Position numbers and translations under genes: made by a program. 64,000 bases of DNA, from NCBI GenBank assembly GCA_022592435.1, contig JABYQS010000056.1, positions 62,001 to 126,000 of the forward strand. Reading direction: 5' to 3'. Source of the DNA: Cerioporus squamosus. Lineage: Eukaryota > Basidiomycota > Agaricomycetes > Polyporales > Polyporaceae. Shown here one piece after another: positions 1-12,212 of this stretch (its first letter is position 1; every line of letters starts with the position of its first letter). The notes below the pieces were generated by a model, which searched no databases, had not been told where the DNA came from, and was given only the letters and a program-made list of their open reading frames with translations.

Positions 1-455
1 CATGGACCCGGCTGATGTTATCGCCTCAGAGCCACCTACCACATCCGCCAAACAATAGCTGTGGCTCCTACTTATTGTCCGCCTGTGGTCTCGCTCTGGG
101 GGTCCTTTGTCGCGTACTTAGGCTGTGTGTGGACGTGTGTTCTTTGTCTCTGGGAATAATGCAGTGCTAGGTACGCCTCCATGTAAGCGATTCCTCAAGT
201 AGTTCGTCAGCATAGGCATACTCACATCTCCACTGTACGTATTCGCCCGACTCAGACGAAGAGAGGTAGTGGTTGGGCTCAACGTTCGACGCGGCGCTGG
301 CGTCGAACGAGGCAAGAGTCACATCAGTCACTGTGACGCGTCAGGGTTAGCGCTCGAGGAACTGCCACCGCGCGCTTGGCCGCGGCTAGTTTGTCCACCC
401 GGGTTGTTTCGTAAACTACAGTACTGTTGCCGAAGACTCTACGCTGCGGGACACA
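1..455. other. No gene recognised
   Basis: Short open frames occur on both strands but none has recognisable motifs or a credible splice structure. The last part may hold a decayed 5' end of the FunK1 relic that becomes readable near 456. Confidence 0.4.
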
Positions 456-2560
456 TTGTGGGCCCACTTCGTTCTACATTTCGCTCAAGAAATTCACGAG
501 CCGCCGAAGTATCCTAACCTGTGTCTTGATGCCTCGCTCATTTCTCAGGACGACAAAGGCCGCCGCATCGTTGATGGGGAACACAACTGGCATCTCCAGC
601 GACTTCCTATCCTTCTCGCACCTGGCAGAGCGAGTGTGGACCCCTTCAATGACCGTCTTGATAACTCCGACGCACGGTCACGGGTGTATGAACAGCATCA
701 AAGAACGCTCAGTCCATGTTCAACCACCAATTCAGACGGCACCTTTTCGTCCTCTTCGTGAACGGCCCCGAGTTTCGTGTCCTCTACCGTGATCAAGCCG
801 GCATCGATGCGACAGAGCCCATCGACTACATCTCTTCGGTCGACGGCATGGCTGCCCTCCTCGCCTTTCTACGCGCCTTCCGTAAACTGGACGCAACCCA
901 GCAGGGTATCGACGTCACTGCTGTCCCCCTGTTTCCTTCATCGTGCGGCTACAAGCGCATGGACTGAAGATCTGCACCACCGCGCTCGCCACGTCAATGA
1001 TCCTTCAACTATTCCTGTCTGTTTCTTCGCATCTTCAACTTTACCCCATGCCTGCGACGCTGAAGGACTGCGACTCTGTGACGACCCTTCACATCAATGC
1101 GACAACTTGAGCATTCGCAGGGAGCGGCCGGTCACCATTCCTGTAGTCACCTACGTCCGCGACACCTTCCGTCGCTCTCTAGAAGGTGACGCTCCTCGTT
1201 ACATGATCACCGTCGTGAATCGTCATTACCTGGTAGGCAGACACGTCAACGATCCGCATACCAGCCTAGGTGGGCCCGGGACCCGAGGATACGTCGCCCT
1301 CGAGTGGGAGACGCAGCGCTTCGTATTTCTGAAGGACACCTGGCGCTCGCTAGGCCCCAATTTGAGGCCGGAGGGCGACACCCTGCTCGAGCTCAACATG
1401 GCAGGTGTGCGTAACGTTCCGACTCTCATCGCGCATGGAGATGTCCAGGAACAGGAGACTCGGACGTCGAACAACGAGCCTGGTCATCCGGGGGGCCATC
1501 GCCTGCAGCACCATCGCCTCGTAGTGAAGGAGGTGTGTCTTCCGCTGACCGAAAGTATGTGCAACCAGCAGCTCGTGAGCCTCATGGTCGACTGCGTCGT
1601 GGGTACGTGCGGATCTTGTCCTGCCACACGACGACGAGCTGATATTATCTCGCAGCGCACCAGACTGCTTACCAGAAGTGTGCCCTCCTCCACGGGGATG
1701 TCAGCCTCGGGAACGTGCTGGTCAATCCCCGTGTGAAAGAGGTGCCAATTGTCGACCATCCGAATGGAGGCAGCCAGGACAGCGAGAGAAAGTACGTCGT
1801 TGTCTGGCAGGGACTGCTTTCCGACTGGGAGCTTGCAAAGGAGGTCAAAGCCGATCGTGCATCACATTCGGAACAGACGGCAAGTATGAATCCTCGCTCG
1901 ACGCGCACGTTTCTCACCTATCACTTGGACCAGGGGCGCGGGACGTGGCAGTTCAGGTCCTGGTACTCCATCAACCATCCAGACCAGCCGTTGTCAATCC
2001 CCGACGAGTTAGAGTCCTTTGTCCACGTGCTAGTCTACACCGCGGCCCGCCTCGTGGCACACAACTTCCGCGACATCACAGAATTCAAGTACCTATACTT
2101 CGACAGCTACGTTCCCGGCTGCGATGTCCAGTTCCTCTGTCCCGCGGGTAAAGCTTTCTGCATCACGTCCGCCAAGCTAAGCAACATCGGGGAGGACCTC
2201 CTGTTTGGCGACGAGGAGCACGGGTTCGTTCATCCGTTGAACGATCTCGTGGACGAGCTCCTTGCGCTCATCCGCACTCGATACATCGTCCTCAAATGGG
2301 AGGAACGGGAGGCGGCGAAGTAGGCCAAGGCAGCATCCGCCAGACTGACTACCCGGGCCTCACCAGAACCATCAAAACCTCTCCCGGACTGCGATCCGAC
2401 GGGCATACAATACCAACAAAGCTATGCCGACCTCGACTCCGATTCTGAGGACGAGCCACAGCCGAGAGCCGCTCCCTCGCATAGACCGCGGTCCGTGATG
2501 GAAACCGATCCGTCCCCCAAGGTGCTCGCAAAAGCAAGGGAGTCCAGACGGTTGACATAG
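456..2560 (+). pseudogene. FunK1-type protein kinase relic (copy A)
   Basis: Several frames line up in order with the intact FunK1 gene at 30.9-34.5 kb. A pre-kinase block (NWHLQRLPI, DPFNDR) sits at 456-700, a block with LFVLFVNGPEF and IDYISSVDG at 707-967, then an N-lobe-like block (GTRGYVALEWETQRFVFLKD) near 1285-1345. The C-lobe follows with catalytic loop HGDVSLGN and LSDWELAK in place of DFG. A 53 nt intron at 1603-1655 (GTACGT...GCAG) matches an intron of the paralogue. The frame changes near 700 and again near 967, and TAG at 2321-2323 is followed by about 78 more open, acidic, coding-like codons (DLDSDSEDEP) ending at 2558-2560. I infer a decayed gene. A short undetected intron near 967 is possible but would not explain all the breaks. 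Confidence 0.8.
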
Positions 2561-5500
2561 GACTGCAGTAGTCGTGACTGTAGTTCATCCTGTACGAGTA
2601 TAACAGGAAATGAGCATTTATTCGCAATAGCTCGAGCGAGAAAGCTGCATGCGTACCTTAGGCTGAGGGCGTAGCCACGATGTCTGAACGCGGAAGGCGA
2701 GGGATCGCATAGCTCCGCCTCTGTGAAGCGAGACGCGACCTGTTGACGTGCATGCGGCGCCGGTAACAAACGACATCGCCGGCCGCACCTCGCGGCCATA
2801 CGGGATTGAGCTGCTCGATCCGGAGGCTGCTTCCTCCTCCGCCGAGCTTCGAGTACCAACACCCCCGTCCAGCCGCTGTATCAGTCTGTACGTCCAGTGC
2901 TTCCGGTCGCGCTCAGTCGCCGCGGCACCCACTGATTTCAGCTCTTGAGACCGTGTATCTCGCCTGTATGATCCCTGTATCAATGACCAGATGTGAAGCG
3001 ATAGGTGATATGACGCGGAGTGCGTACCCGATCGAGTCTGCGTCAGGAGTCAGGACTGCAACGAGGTTGCCAGTGAGCCGAGGAAGGCGCAAAAGTTCGT
3101 TTCCGGTGCGGCTGAATCTATCCTGGGTCAGCAGGCGACGTCGCACGATCGTGATTCGTGCGTACCCTGTCCTGCCACTCCCTGCTCTGTCGCCCTCTAC
3201 TCTTCCTGCTCGTCGTGCCCGGCGAATACCTCGTCTCGAGGCCTCTTGCTTTTGTCTGTATCATGTGCAATATATCAAGCGTCAGCTGAAACGATCTAAC
3301 TGTGCGCGTGCATACCTGCTCAGGAATCGCTCCGGACTGCGCGAGCGTCGGCTGCGGAACCACAAAGTTCCACTTCTGAGACGCGAGACCTGTCGAAGAT
3401 CCCACGCGATTAGCTGGTTTCTTCCGGCACAGATGAATGCGTACCTACTTGATTGAGCTCTCGGGCTGCGGGAGCCTGAGCCGAGTTCCGGTGTGCGTAG
3501 TGTGCGATAGCCTTTCTGGGGTTTCTGTACGATTTGCTACATGAGAACCGAGCAACGTTCTTGTGCAACATCCCGGAGTTTTGCGCAGGCCAGTGGCCAC
3601 TCGAAGGAGCACACGTCGTGTGTGCTCCTATCTTGTCGTCGCCTTCCTGTTTGTTCCGTTCTCGCTCGCCCGTACAGTCGTCCGAGTCTCCGGCTACTGT
3701 GCATCCCGCTCTCGGAGTCGCGGCTCCTGACAGACTTGTTAACCAGAGCGAGCACGCCAAACGACCAGACGGCACGTACCTCCGGCCACTCGGCGACGAC
3801 TCCGGGCTGAGTACTAGACGATGCGGCGCGAGCCACATCGGCACATCTGTCGGAGTCGGTGGGGCACCCGTAAGCACGAGGCTCGGCAGAGGGAGATGGA
3901 CAGAACATTACTTACACAGATTTGGGCCGGAAAATGCACGGTGTTCGCGCGGATTGTCGACAACGCCGTGCTGTGGCTCTCCGTAGATCGCTTGACGGCT
4001 TCCGACTACGGATAGGTCTCAAAGGTCAGCAGGCACCAGGAAGAACAGACGAGCGAAGAGGAAGCCGAATGCTTACCTTTACTTGCCAAACGAACATCTA
4101 AACATGTTCAGCATCCTTGTAGATCCGTCGTCCTATGAATACAAGTGTCTTGCGACGAGGAATGTAAGTATTGAGCTGCATATCAAGGCGGTTCGCTCGC
4201 ACACACGGCGCCAGTGTGCTTGTTCCCGGCCAATGGTGTCGTCCTGGACCTTGGTCGTCCTTCCTCCTCTCCCGCCCAGCCTTCCGAGTCCCTACCCACC
4301 ACCACGCCACCTTCCTCCCAGCTCTCCCACTGCAGCAAGTCCGCGGCGTTCGAGCTTCTCGGCGAACGCTCCCAGCTCTGGTCTGTACGACGCGATGGCC
4401 GCTGGAGATGGCGGCGGATAACGGAGGAACCGCGGGAGACGGCGACGAGAACGAGCCGGCCAGATTCTGTCGTGGAGACCGCGCTGGACATCGGAGCGAC
4501 AGACCAAGGTGAGTGCGCTAACAAAGGAGATTATCTGCACAATGCGTACTCACCTCCGGCCGCGCTGCGACGGTATTCCGAATTCGAGAGGAGAAGTCTT
4601 CCGGGCAGCGGGTCCGAGACAAGTGGCTGATACCGAGGCTGGTCTCGACTCTCGAGGCTTTTCCGATAGCTCGGAGAGCAGATCGTGTCCGCTGCTTCTT
4701 GGCGAGACTTCCACCGTCGTCTCGACCCTGCGTGTGCAGTGGCGGCTACCGAGGCTGGTCTCGAGGCTTTTCGAGAGCCCGGAGAGCAGATCGTCTCCCG
4801 GGGCTTCTTCCCCCCGTCACCGTCTCGGCCCTGCGTCGCACGGTGAGCTCCCGGCTCGGAGTCGCGCGCTCGATGTGCTTACGCGTCGTCTTGGCCGCGG
4901 GAGTGCGCATTTGACCGCGGCGCGGCGCTGATGCTGGTCGAGATCGATGGTGAGTCGTCTTGAAAATGCGTCGAGAAGCCGTTCACGTACGACAGGTTGC
5001 TTGCTGGAGGTCGGATGGCCATGCAGGGAGGTCAGGGTCCCGGGAGCCCGAGGACTCGGATGCTCGGTGGGAGGACGCGTAAGTAGACTAGTCAAGGGGG
5101 TTCTGAGTCGTATGTAGTCGTTCTTCGTATGTCTACTGAGTCTCGACGTGTATGTGCGGTCGTCGTAGTCGTGGCCGAGTCGAAGGCGCCTGCATGAGGC
5201 TGTGCAAGCTCGAAGTCGAGTATCGCTTTCCCGTTCTGGTTCCGTGCTCATCTCGTAATAGTCGTCGCTCTTGACGTTCTTGTAGTCTGAACAGTCCAGG
5301 AGGCGGGCGGAGGAAACCATATATATTTGTTACTACACTACTACACGCGTGGGAGTCTCGCATAGTTCCAGACATCGCCTAGGACAGTATGGCTGACGAA
5401 GCGACTGAACGCGGACATCCGAGAAGCGCGAATGTGTCGTGCGAGGTGGGTTTTCGCTCCACGGCACGCTGGGATAGTGGGTGCCGACGACGTAGTGGCC

Positions 5501-6135
5501 TCCCCCTTCTCGCATCCCCCATCTCAGACTAGTACTCCTGTAGCTCTCCCTCCTCCACACACCCCGGTCTCCTGCGTGCATCCCGGCGTGCTTGTAGCAG
5601 AGATGGCCTGCAGTAGACATAAGAGTGAGTACGGAGACGCGGCTGAACGTATCTGAAGTGCGGGACAAGTGTCGAGGGAGGCAGCTCATTGTGCACAGAC
5701 GGGCCCATGGACACCGCACAGCACCGCGAGAAAAGACGCACCAGAATCGTGCTTTGGACGGAAGTATTCGCATGCCAGGAGCAGCGGGCGCCATGCAGTC
5801 GCGCACCGGGGCCGCGCACTAGCCACAACACGAGGCTACTCGTCGCTGCCCGAGCGTGGACGACGGGACGGAGTCGCAGCGGCGGAGGGATGCACCCCGA
5901 GCGATATGCGTGAGCGAAGTGGCTCGGTCGAAGACGCAGGGAGGCAAACAAGTGAAGCCAAGAGAGAGGTGCGACGAGATGGTCGTCGCGGGCGGAGGCA
6001 GACGCGCCTCCGAGGGCCGCCCTTGCCTTTCTGGGCCCGGGTCCCGGCGCGGAGCACGTTGGGAGGGACAGCCGGCGACGATCTCGTTCTCGCGCATCAG
6101 ACGCGTCTCCTCCCCCGTGCGCGAGCGAGGAGTTA
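2561..6135 (-). other. Unresolved region, possible multi-exon minus-strand gene
   Basis: No open frame here resembles a known family. Read on the minus strand, donor-like hexamers (GTACGC, GTATG, GTACGT, GTAAGT, GTAAGC, GTGAGT) recur ending near 2656, 3027, 3165, 3315, 3444, 3779, 3915, 4076 and 4553, which is the pattern of a gene with many short exons. Candidate exon translations between them are short (for example SQKWNFVVPQPTLAQ near 3330-3400) and I could not join them into a convincing protein. A plus-strand donor-like site near 4508 keeps the strand uncertain. Confidence 0.3.
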
Positions 6136-6143
6136 CATATATA
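6136..6143 (+). promoter_or_regulatory. TATA-like element of the DUF6534 gene
   Basis: CATATATA lies about 110 bp before the ATG at 6253 and is followed by a CT-rich stretch near 6185-6215, a common arrangement for fungal core promoters. Confidence 0.45.
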
Positions 6144-6252
6144 CAGCCAGCCTGCCGCGCAACGGGCCCCTCGGACTGCCTATGCTCGCTCTCCCTCCCC
6201 CCATCCCGCGCCTCTAGCTGGTGCGCTCGCGACTCCTCGCCTCTCCAGCAAG

Positions 6253-9200
6253 ATGGACCAGGGCACCCGTGTTGCCCTCGATGATACCCTCGGAGCCGCC
6301 TTTTTCGGCCATTTCTTGACGACTCTGTGAGTGTCCGTCTTGTCTCTTGCCCCGACCTGCGCGTGTGCCTCCGACGTCTATTGCTCTGCGCTTGCTCGCG
6401 CTCCCAGCGGGCAGATGCATCACGGGCTCTGGACGATCATGGGCGTGTGCGAGCTGTGGCAGCAGGGCGCGGGAGTATGGTCTGGAGCTAGAGGCTGCCG
6501 CGCTGCTGGGGACGCTGTGCGCGAACGGGTTATTGGCTGTGGGGGACTTGGCCAGGGGAGCTGGAGGGTGCCGCGGACTCGGAGGTTGTCCATGGGGCGG
6601 CGGGGACACCGGGCCTCCCAGTCCTCCATCGTCAAATCCTCCACTGTCCACATCACCGCCTCTTCGCCGCCCGCGAGCTCCACCTCCAGAAGCTCGCGTC
6701 CGACGCCCTCCGCCGCGAACCCAACGAATGGCGCGACCGCTCCGGTCTCCCCCGCGTTCATCAGCCCGTCTGCAGCGAGGCCTTCCAAATGATCCTCTCC
6801 GCCGGCCCATCGACGAGGAGAGCGCAGAGTGCAAATACGACCACATCGGCGGGCGAACTGAGTTGAAGGCGACGTGGAAGACGCGACAGTAAAGCAGATG
6901 ATCGAGTCCGGTCGTTCGGTCGACCTCCACTTTGACCATCCTCGTAACAACGCTCTGCGCATCCGAGTCTCGAGTGCGTAGATGGTGTGAATCTGACCTG
7001 TTTTCCGCGTCCAGGCTCTACGGAATCACCACTCTCCAAGCGTTCATGTACTACCGGGACAAGTACAGCGACCCGCCCGTCCTCAAGCTCTCCGTACGTC
7101 CCCCTCTTGCCGCTATCTCCCGCTGCCCGCTCACCACCGACGCGCACGCATGCAGGTCTTCGTTCTCTGGTGCAGCACCCGTTTTTGCTCCGCATGCGCA
7201 CTGCTGATGCGCGTCGTCCGCAGGATCTTGGACAGTGTCCACGCCGCCCTCATCACCGGCGCGATGTACTGGTACTGCATCACCAACTTCAACAACCTTG
7301 CGGCCATCCAGCACCCCATCTGGCCCATTCCCGTGAGTCTCTCCTAGCCCGTGCCCCTTTCCCGCCGAGTCTTGACTGATGCGTCCCTGTTTGGCTTTGC
7401 CAGGCTATGGTCATCGTCTCCGTGAGTGCCCGACGTCCATATATGCGCGCGCAGGCGGCCCTTGACTCAGACGACCACGCGCGTAGAATCTGAGCAACCT
7501 CATCGTCCGCGGGTGAGTACCAATGTCCGGGCCACGCGTCCGCGAACCCAGCATCGGCTGACCGGCCGTGTCCGCGTCAAACCAGCATCTTCGGGTACCG
7601 CCTATACAGGTGTACGTAACGCGTATGGTTCACGCATCGTCTGCGCCAAACTGACCGCCTGCCAGTGAGCCACCACAACTGGATTCTCCCCACGGTCATC
7701 GTGCGTCCCCTCCCCTGCCACACCGCGTGCATACTGAGTTTTAACGCGCTCTCTCTCTGCAGGGCGTTCTCTCGCTCTTCGTCGCAGGTGCGCACCTCAC
7801 CCCACTGATATGCCCCGAAGATATCCTCGACTGACCTGCGTACGCACGCGGCTGCAGTGGACGCGTTTTGTGAGTGACGTCCACGCGCGCTCGGCTGCGA
7901 TACTGTATCGTATTAACTGACTGCGCCCTGATCATCATTCAATATCGAACCCTCGCTCGTGTCCCTGACTGCTGTGCCGTCTCGACGCTCTTTCCCGATC
8001 TCGCTCTCGCTCTCACTCTCGGCTCGTCCAACTCGATCCCATCTCATCTCGCCCTCCTCGTGCACGTCTCCCACGTATGCACACCCGCTCACATCCGTCG
8101 ACGGTCGTCCGGCTCTCCGTAACGCAGACTTCGCGATCGAGATGTACGTGTTGCACTTCCTCCGCTGCACGCATGTCCGTGTCTAACTCGTGCTCCCGCA
8201 GGTTCGCCCTGGAGTCGTACGCCGGCATCGGCCGCCTCTCTGTACGTCCCTCTCCCTTCCCTTCCTCCGTTCTCCATGAACGACACCCTCTCACCTCTCA
8301 CCCGCACTGGCATACGCACACATGCACCCAACGCACACAGTGGGGCCTCTACGCCGGGCTCTCCACCGAGGTCGTCGTGGACCTCATCGTCGCGCTCTCA
8401 CAGTGCATCCTCCTGCGCGCGTTCGAGACCGGCATCCGGAGGTGCGTCCCTGTGCCCGCTGTCTTCCGTGGGCATACCGTCTCGCGGCTGGACGCTGACG
8501 CACTGGCTTACAGCACGGACTCGGCGATCCGCGTGTTGATGACGTACAGCGTGAACACGGGGCTGTTGACGAGGTGCGTCCCTGTCCGACCGTGCCGTCT
8601 CGAGCGCAGACGGCAACTCGGACTCGAGCCTGATTCTGACTATGAACTGCTCGCTGTAGCCTGTGTGCGATCGGCGCGCTCGTCTCGGTGAGTCCTGCGC
8701 ACGGACGTGTGGAGGTGCTTATGTGCTGACCCCGGGCCCACTGGTGCCCTGCGCAGTACGCCGTCCGGCCCAGCAAGTTTATTTACTTCGCGTTTTACCT
8801 CGCGCTCAGCAAATGTGCGTCCCTCTCCTGTGTTCCTGTGTTCCCCCTCTGTCCCCCGCTGCAGTGCTGACGCCTCCAGCAGTGTACGTGAACTCGCTGC
8901 TCGCGACGCTGAACGCGCGCGGCTCGCTCCTCGGGAGGAACCGCCGCCACGGCCGCCGGGCAAGCAAGAACAACGGGGGCGCGGGGCTGCGCATGGGCAT
9001 GGGCATCTCGCTGCGCAGTCCGTCGCGCAATCGGGAGCAGGGCCATGGCGGGGATGGCGGGCAGGGCGGGGGGATCGAGGTGCGTGTGGACTCTGGAGGG
9101 CGGGGCGCCGGACAGCGGACAGCGGACAACGGCCGGAGGCTGACGCGCATGCAGTTCACGACGGTCATCTCAGCCGACGCGGTCTCGACGGACAGCATCG

Positions 9201-9292
9201 TGGAGACGAGGAAGACGAGGACGAGGACGAAGATCGACAAGCTGGAGGAGGCATACCCGCGCCGCGCGTCCGCCGACACGGATTCGGTGTGA
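6253..9292 (+). CDS. DUF6534-domain seven-helix membrane protein
   Basis: Seventeen exons give a continuous 376-residue product: 6253-6326, 7015-7093, 7156-7169, 7224-7332, 7404-7421, 7487-7512, 7586-7611, 7666-7700, 7763-7787, 7858-7869, 8128-8143, 8202-8241, 8341-8441, 8514-8573, 8660-8687, 8757-8814 and 8883-9292. The phase is kept at every junction. The chain shows the family order: an N-terminal LGAAFFGHFLTTLLYG helix, LWILDSVHAALIT, a Trp-rich loop, VVDLIVALSQCILL, a TDSAIRVLMTYSVNTGLLTS block and ALSKLYVNSLLATLNAR before a basic, low-complexity cytoplasmic tail. DUF6534 proteins are abundant in Agaricomycetes and resemble receptors, but have no assigned ligand. Intron 1 is unusually long (688 nt), and exons of 12, 14, 16 and 18 nt are very small. 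A possible 75 nt in-frame intron at 9080-9154 would shorten the tail by 25 residues. Confidence 0.85.
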
Positions 9293-10371
9293 TGCGGCAC
9301 TGCATGATCGCGTCTCGGTGTAACCCGCGGACCCCGGCTGATGCCCGCCACTCACCCGGACAACTTTGTGCATCGCTAATACCGTGTTCGACTCTCGAGG
9401 GTCCCTGCTCTCCGCTCCAGCGCACATCCCTCACGGGCTTTCGAGACCTTTGGCTGGTTCCCTGCATACTCGGAACGGTGGTCCGAGGGGTAGTTTCGAC
9501 TGTCGACAAACCCGGTATAGCGGGGACAGATGCGCAAAACCATCCTCCGAGGCGCGAAGCCAGTGGTGGCGTGATGGAACCTGAACACTGGACTCCGGGG
9601 ACAGGGAGAAGGGAGGAGAGGACATGGTGGCGGCAAGGAGGGTACACGCTAGTGACGCTCGCCGAGCGCGTTCCATGACGGTTCCGAGGAGTCAGGGACA
9701 ACGCGAGAGGTTTGCATGCTCATCAGACTTCTGTTGTCTGTGCGACGGGGACGTCGGAGTGGGCCGGGTGGACTGTCATTGTCGAGGCGATAGTGGTGTC
9801 GAAGTCAAAGTCGGAGTCGAAGTCGTGGTGGGAGACCGGCGGGAGGTTCTTGCAGGTCCGGGCGGGACCTCCGACAGTTGGGTACAGCGAGGAAGGATCA
9901 TGCTCGTAGTATTGGATACGTTGGTACGACATGTACCTAGGATGATAAGGACGGAGGGATAGATGGATTCTGTTGCAGCGAGCTGCATCTTGGATAGCTA
10001 TATGACTACTCAGTAGTACTTACTTCGTAGCGCTGTTGTGCATCTCGGGCTGTGTCGTGCAAACCGATGCGGTACTACCTGAGGGTTTTGAGGTGCTGCA
10101 TACATAAATCCCAGTGGTCGGGATAGCCTTCCAGGATGAGACTGGCCGAATGGTGATGAGATGTCGCCGTCAACGACCCATTGGCCCAGGATCGGGAGGA
10201 TGCTATGATTTCAAAGATCAACTGAGCATGCAAACATGAGTACCTGGTCCCATCATCGGACTAGAGTCTAGTACGCAGACACAAGCGAAGTAAAATACAA
10301 CGATAGGAACCGAGGGCCCATCGGCCCATGCACACACTGGCATATGCATCCCACTGCATTCTTCTCAACCG
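9293..10371. other. Intergenic, no gene recognised
   Basis: A minus-strand frame near 9723-9932 contains a short Asp/Phe-rich repeat (HDFDSDFDFD) but has no start context or homologous partner in the window. The rest has no coding signal I can support. Confidence 0.4.
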
Positions 10372-11818
10372 CTACCTACGTCCTCCCCGTCCCACCGGTT
10401 GCTTAGAAGAAGACGTGCGAGTGACATTCGGCTTGCTTCGCCGCGAAGAGCCACCAGGACGGCCGGACGGTGCACCCGCAGCTGCTTGAGGCGCGCTGGG
10501 ACCAGGATCATGATTCATCATGGTTCTGGAGGCGGCTGGCAGAGCGGGTCACACGACGCGTTGCGTCTCCAGAGCTACTGGCAGCAGGTCGGCTTGACGA
10601 CGTTGCGGTACTGTGATCGCCCAGCAACTCCCCACCGGGCTGCCGTGTGTTTTCTGCCGCGCCAGGTCGGAACCGGTGGCCTTGCAACCGCGGTTATTGG
10701 AGCTCGAAGCGGCCGCGCTGGGCTTGGGTCCGGTGTCGGTGCGCACCTTCTTGGGAGCAGACGTGTCCTCGATATCCGAAAGACTCTCTCGGCGTGGCAG
10801 TGGGTTGATCTTCGCCAGACGGTCGCGCACGGTGTCGTCCGCAGGCAACCTGGACTTGTTCAGGTACTTCTGGAGAAGCGAACGAACACTGCTATGCTTC
10901 TCGAGGGACTTGGCTTTCGCGACCGTTGCTGGGGAGGGCTCCCTCGGCGACGTGCTTTCTCCCGTCGTCTGTCAGACTGATCCCTCGCCTGAGGGATTGT
11001 CGACATCCATATTGCCATCCACAGTCTGCGTGTCCTCCTCCGCGTCCGAGAGGTCGGAATAACTTCGCATCGTCGACGTAGCGAGCGTGATGAGCAAGGT
11101 CGTCGGGTCGTGCATCCTTCAGTGCGTGCATACGCTTGTAGCTGCACGACTCGGGAGGGAGGAGGATAGCGGTGGTATCGATGCCTTGCCGACAGTCATC
11201 GAGCTTGCTGAAGGCGTGAAGGAAGGCGAGAAGGGTGGCAGTGCCTTCGACAAAGGAGATGTAATCGATAGCCCGGGCTTCCGTTGTTATGACTCCGCCA
11301 TGATCGAAGGACATGACGCAAAACTCGGGGCTGTTGACAACTTAGAGGAAAAAGAGATGTTTTCTGTGTTGGTGGACAAACACGCGCTCGGCGTACGTCA
11401 TGAGCTGCCCGTACACTCCTCTGCAGTCTGCCGCCGAGTCAACTTCATGCTCAGGCTTATGCTTCGGGTTATCGTCGAAGGGGTCATACGTCGCTCCGCC
11501 GCCCATGGACTCGATAGGAAGCCGCTGTACGGACCAATTCAACTCATTGGGTTTGATGCACAGGTTTTTGCTGTCGTCTACAGAGATGAGCAACGCGTCG
11601 ACCCGCAGCTCGGAGTCGTCGACCAGATCAGATCCGTCTTCAGGTACTATATTGATGACGAAGCCGGGGCACCTGAGCTCAGTAGACGGCGACAGTGTCT
11701 TGTCCTCAGCACCGGTTTTATGTTGGTGGATTCAGCCAAGTCAGATGTAAACACCAACCATCGGCGAGACGACAAGCGATGTACCCATGCCTGTGACCAT
11801 TCCTTCTCCGTCAGACTA

Positions 11819-12062
11819 CTGTAGAGTTTCGACCGATGCGGCGCGTCACAGGTCACAGGGACCTCCGCCGCACCGCATCGTGCTGTAGGTCACAGGTCAC
11901 GGCCCCTTTGGGGCCCCCATTTTCGCGTTTTGGCTCGGTTTTCGGGCGTTTAGCAGGCCAAATCAGGCAAATTTTGGGCGCCTCCGCTCCGCTCCGGCGA
12001 CTGCGGGCGGTTACAGGTCACACCCCGCTGGGGCCTGCACCGCATCGGTCGAAACTCTACAG
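11819..12062. mobile_element. MITE 1, 244 bp, TA-flanked
   Basis: Perfect 23 bp terminal inverted repeats at 11819-11841 and 12040-12062, beginning CTGTAGAG and ending GCGG, are flanked by TA at 11817-11818 and 12063-12064. TA duplication and short size fit a non-autonomous Tc1/mariner-superfamily element. It has no ORF. The interior contains GTCACAGGTCAC-type motifs also found in MITE 2. It interrupts exon 2 of FunK1 copy B. Confidence 0.85.
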
Positions 12063-12212
12063 TACCAATGGAGTTCTTGACCATCTGTCCACCGGGTCCA
12101 CATGTGAGTCCATGTGTCTTGATGAACTTGGCATCCTGGACTTTCTGAGCCTTCTTCTGGGGGAAGCCTGAGCTGTCACCGGAGATGTACTGTACTGATC
12201 AGACGTTAGCGG

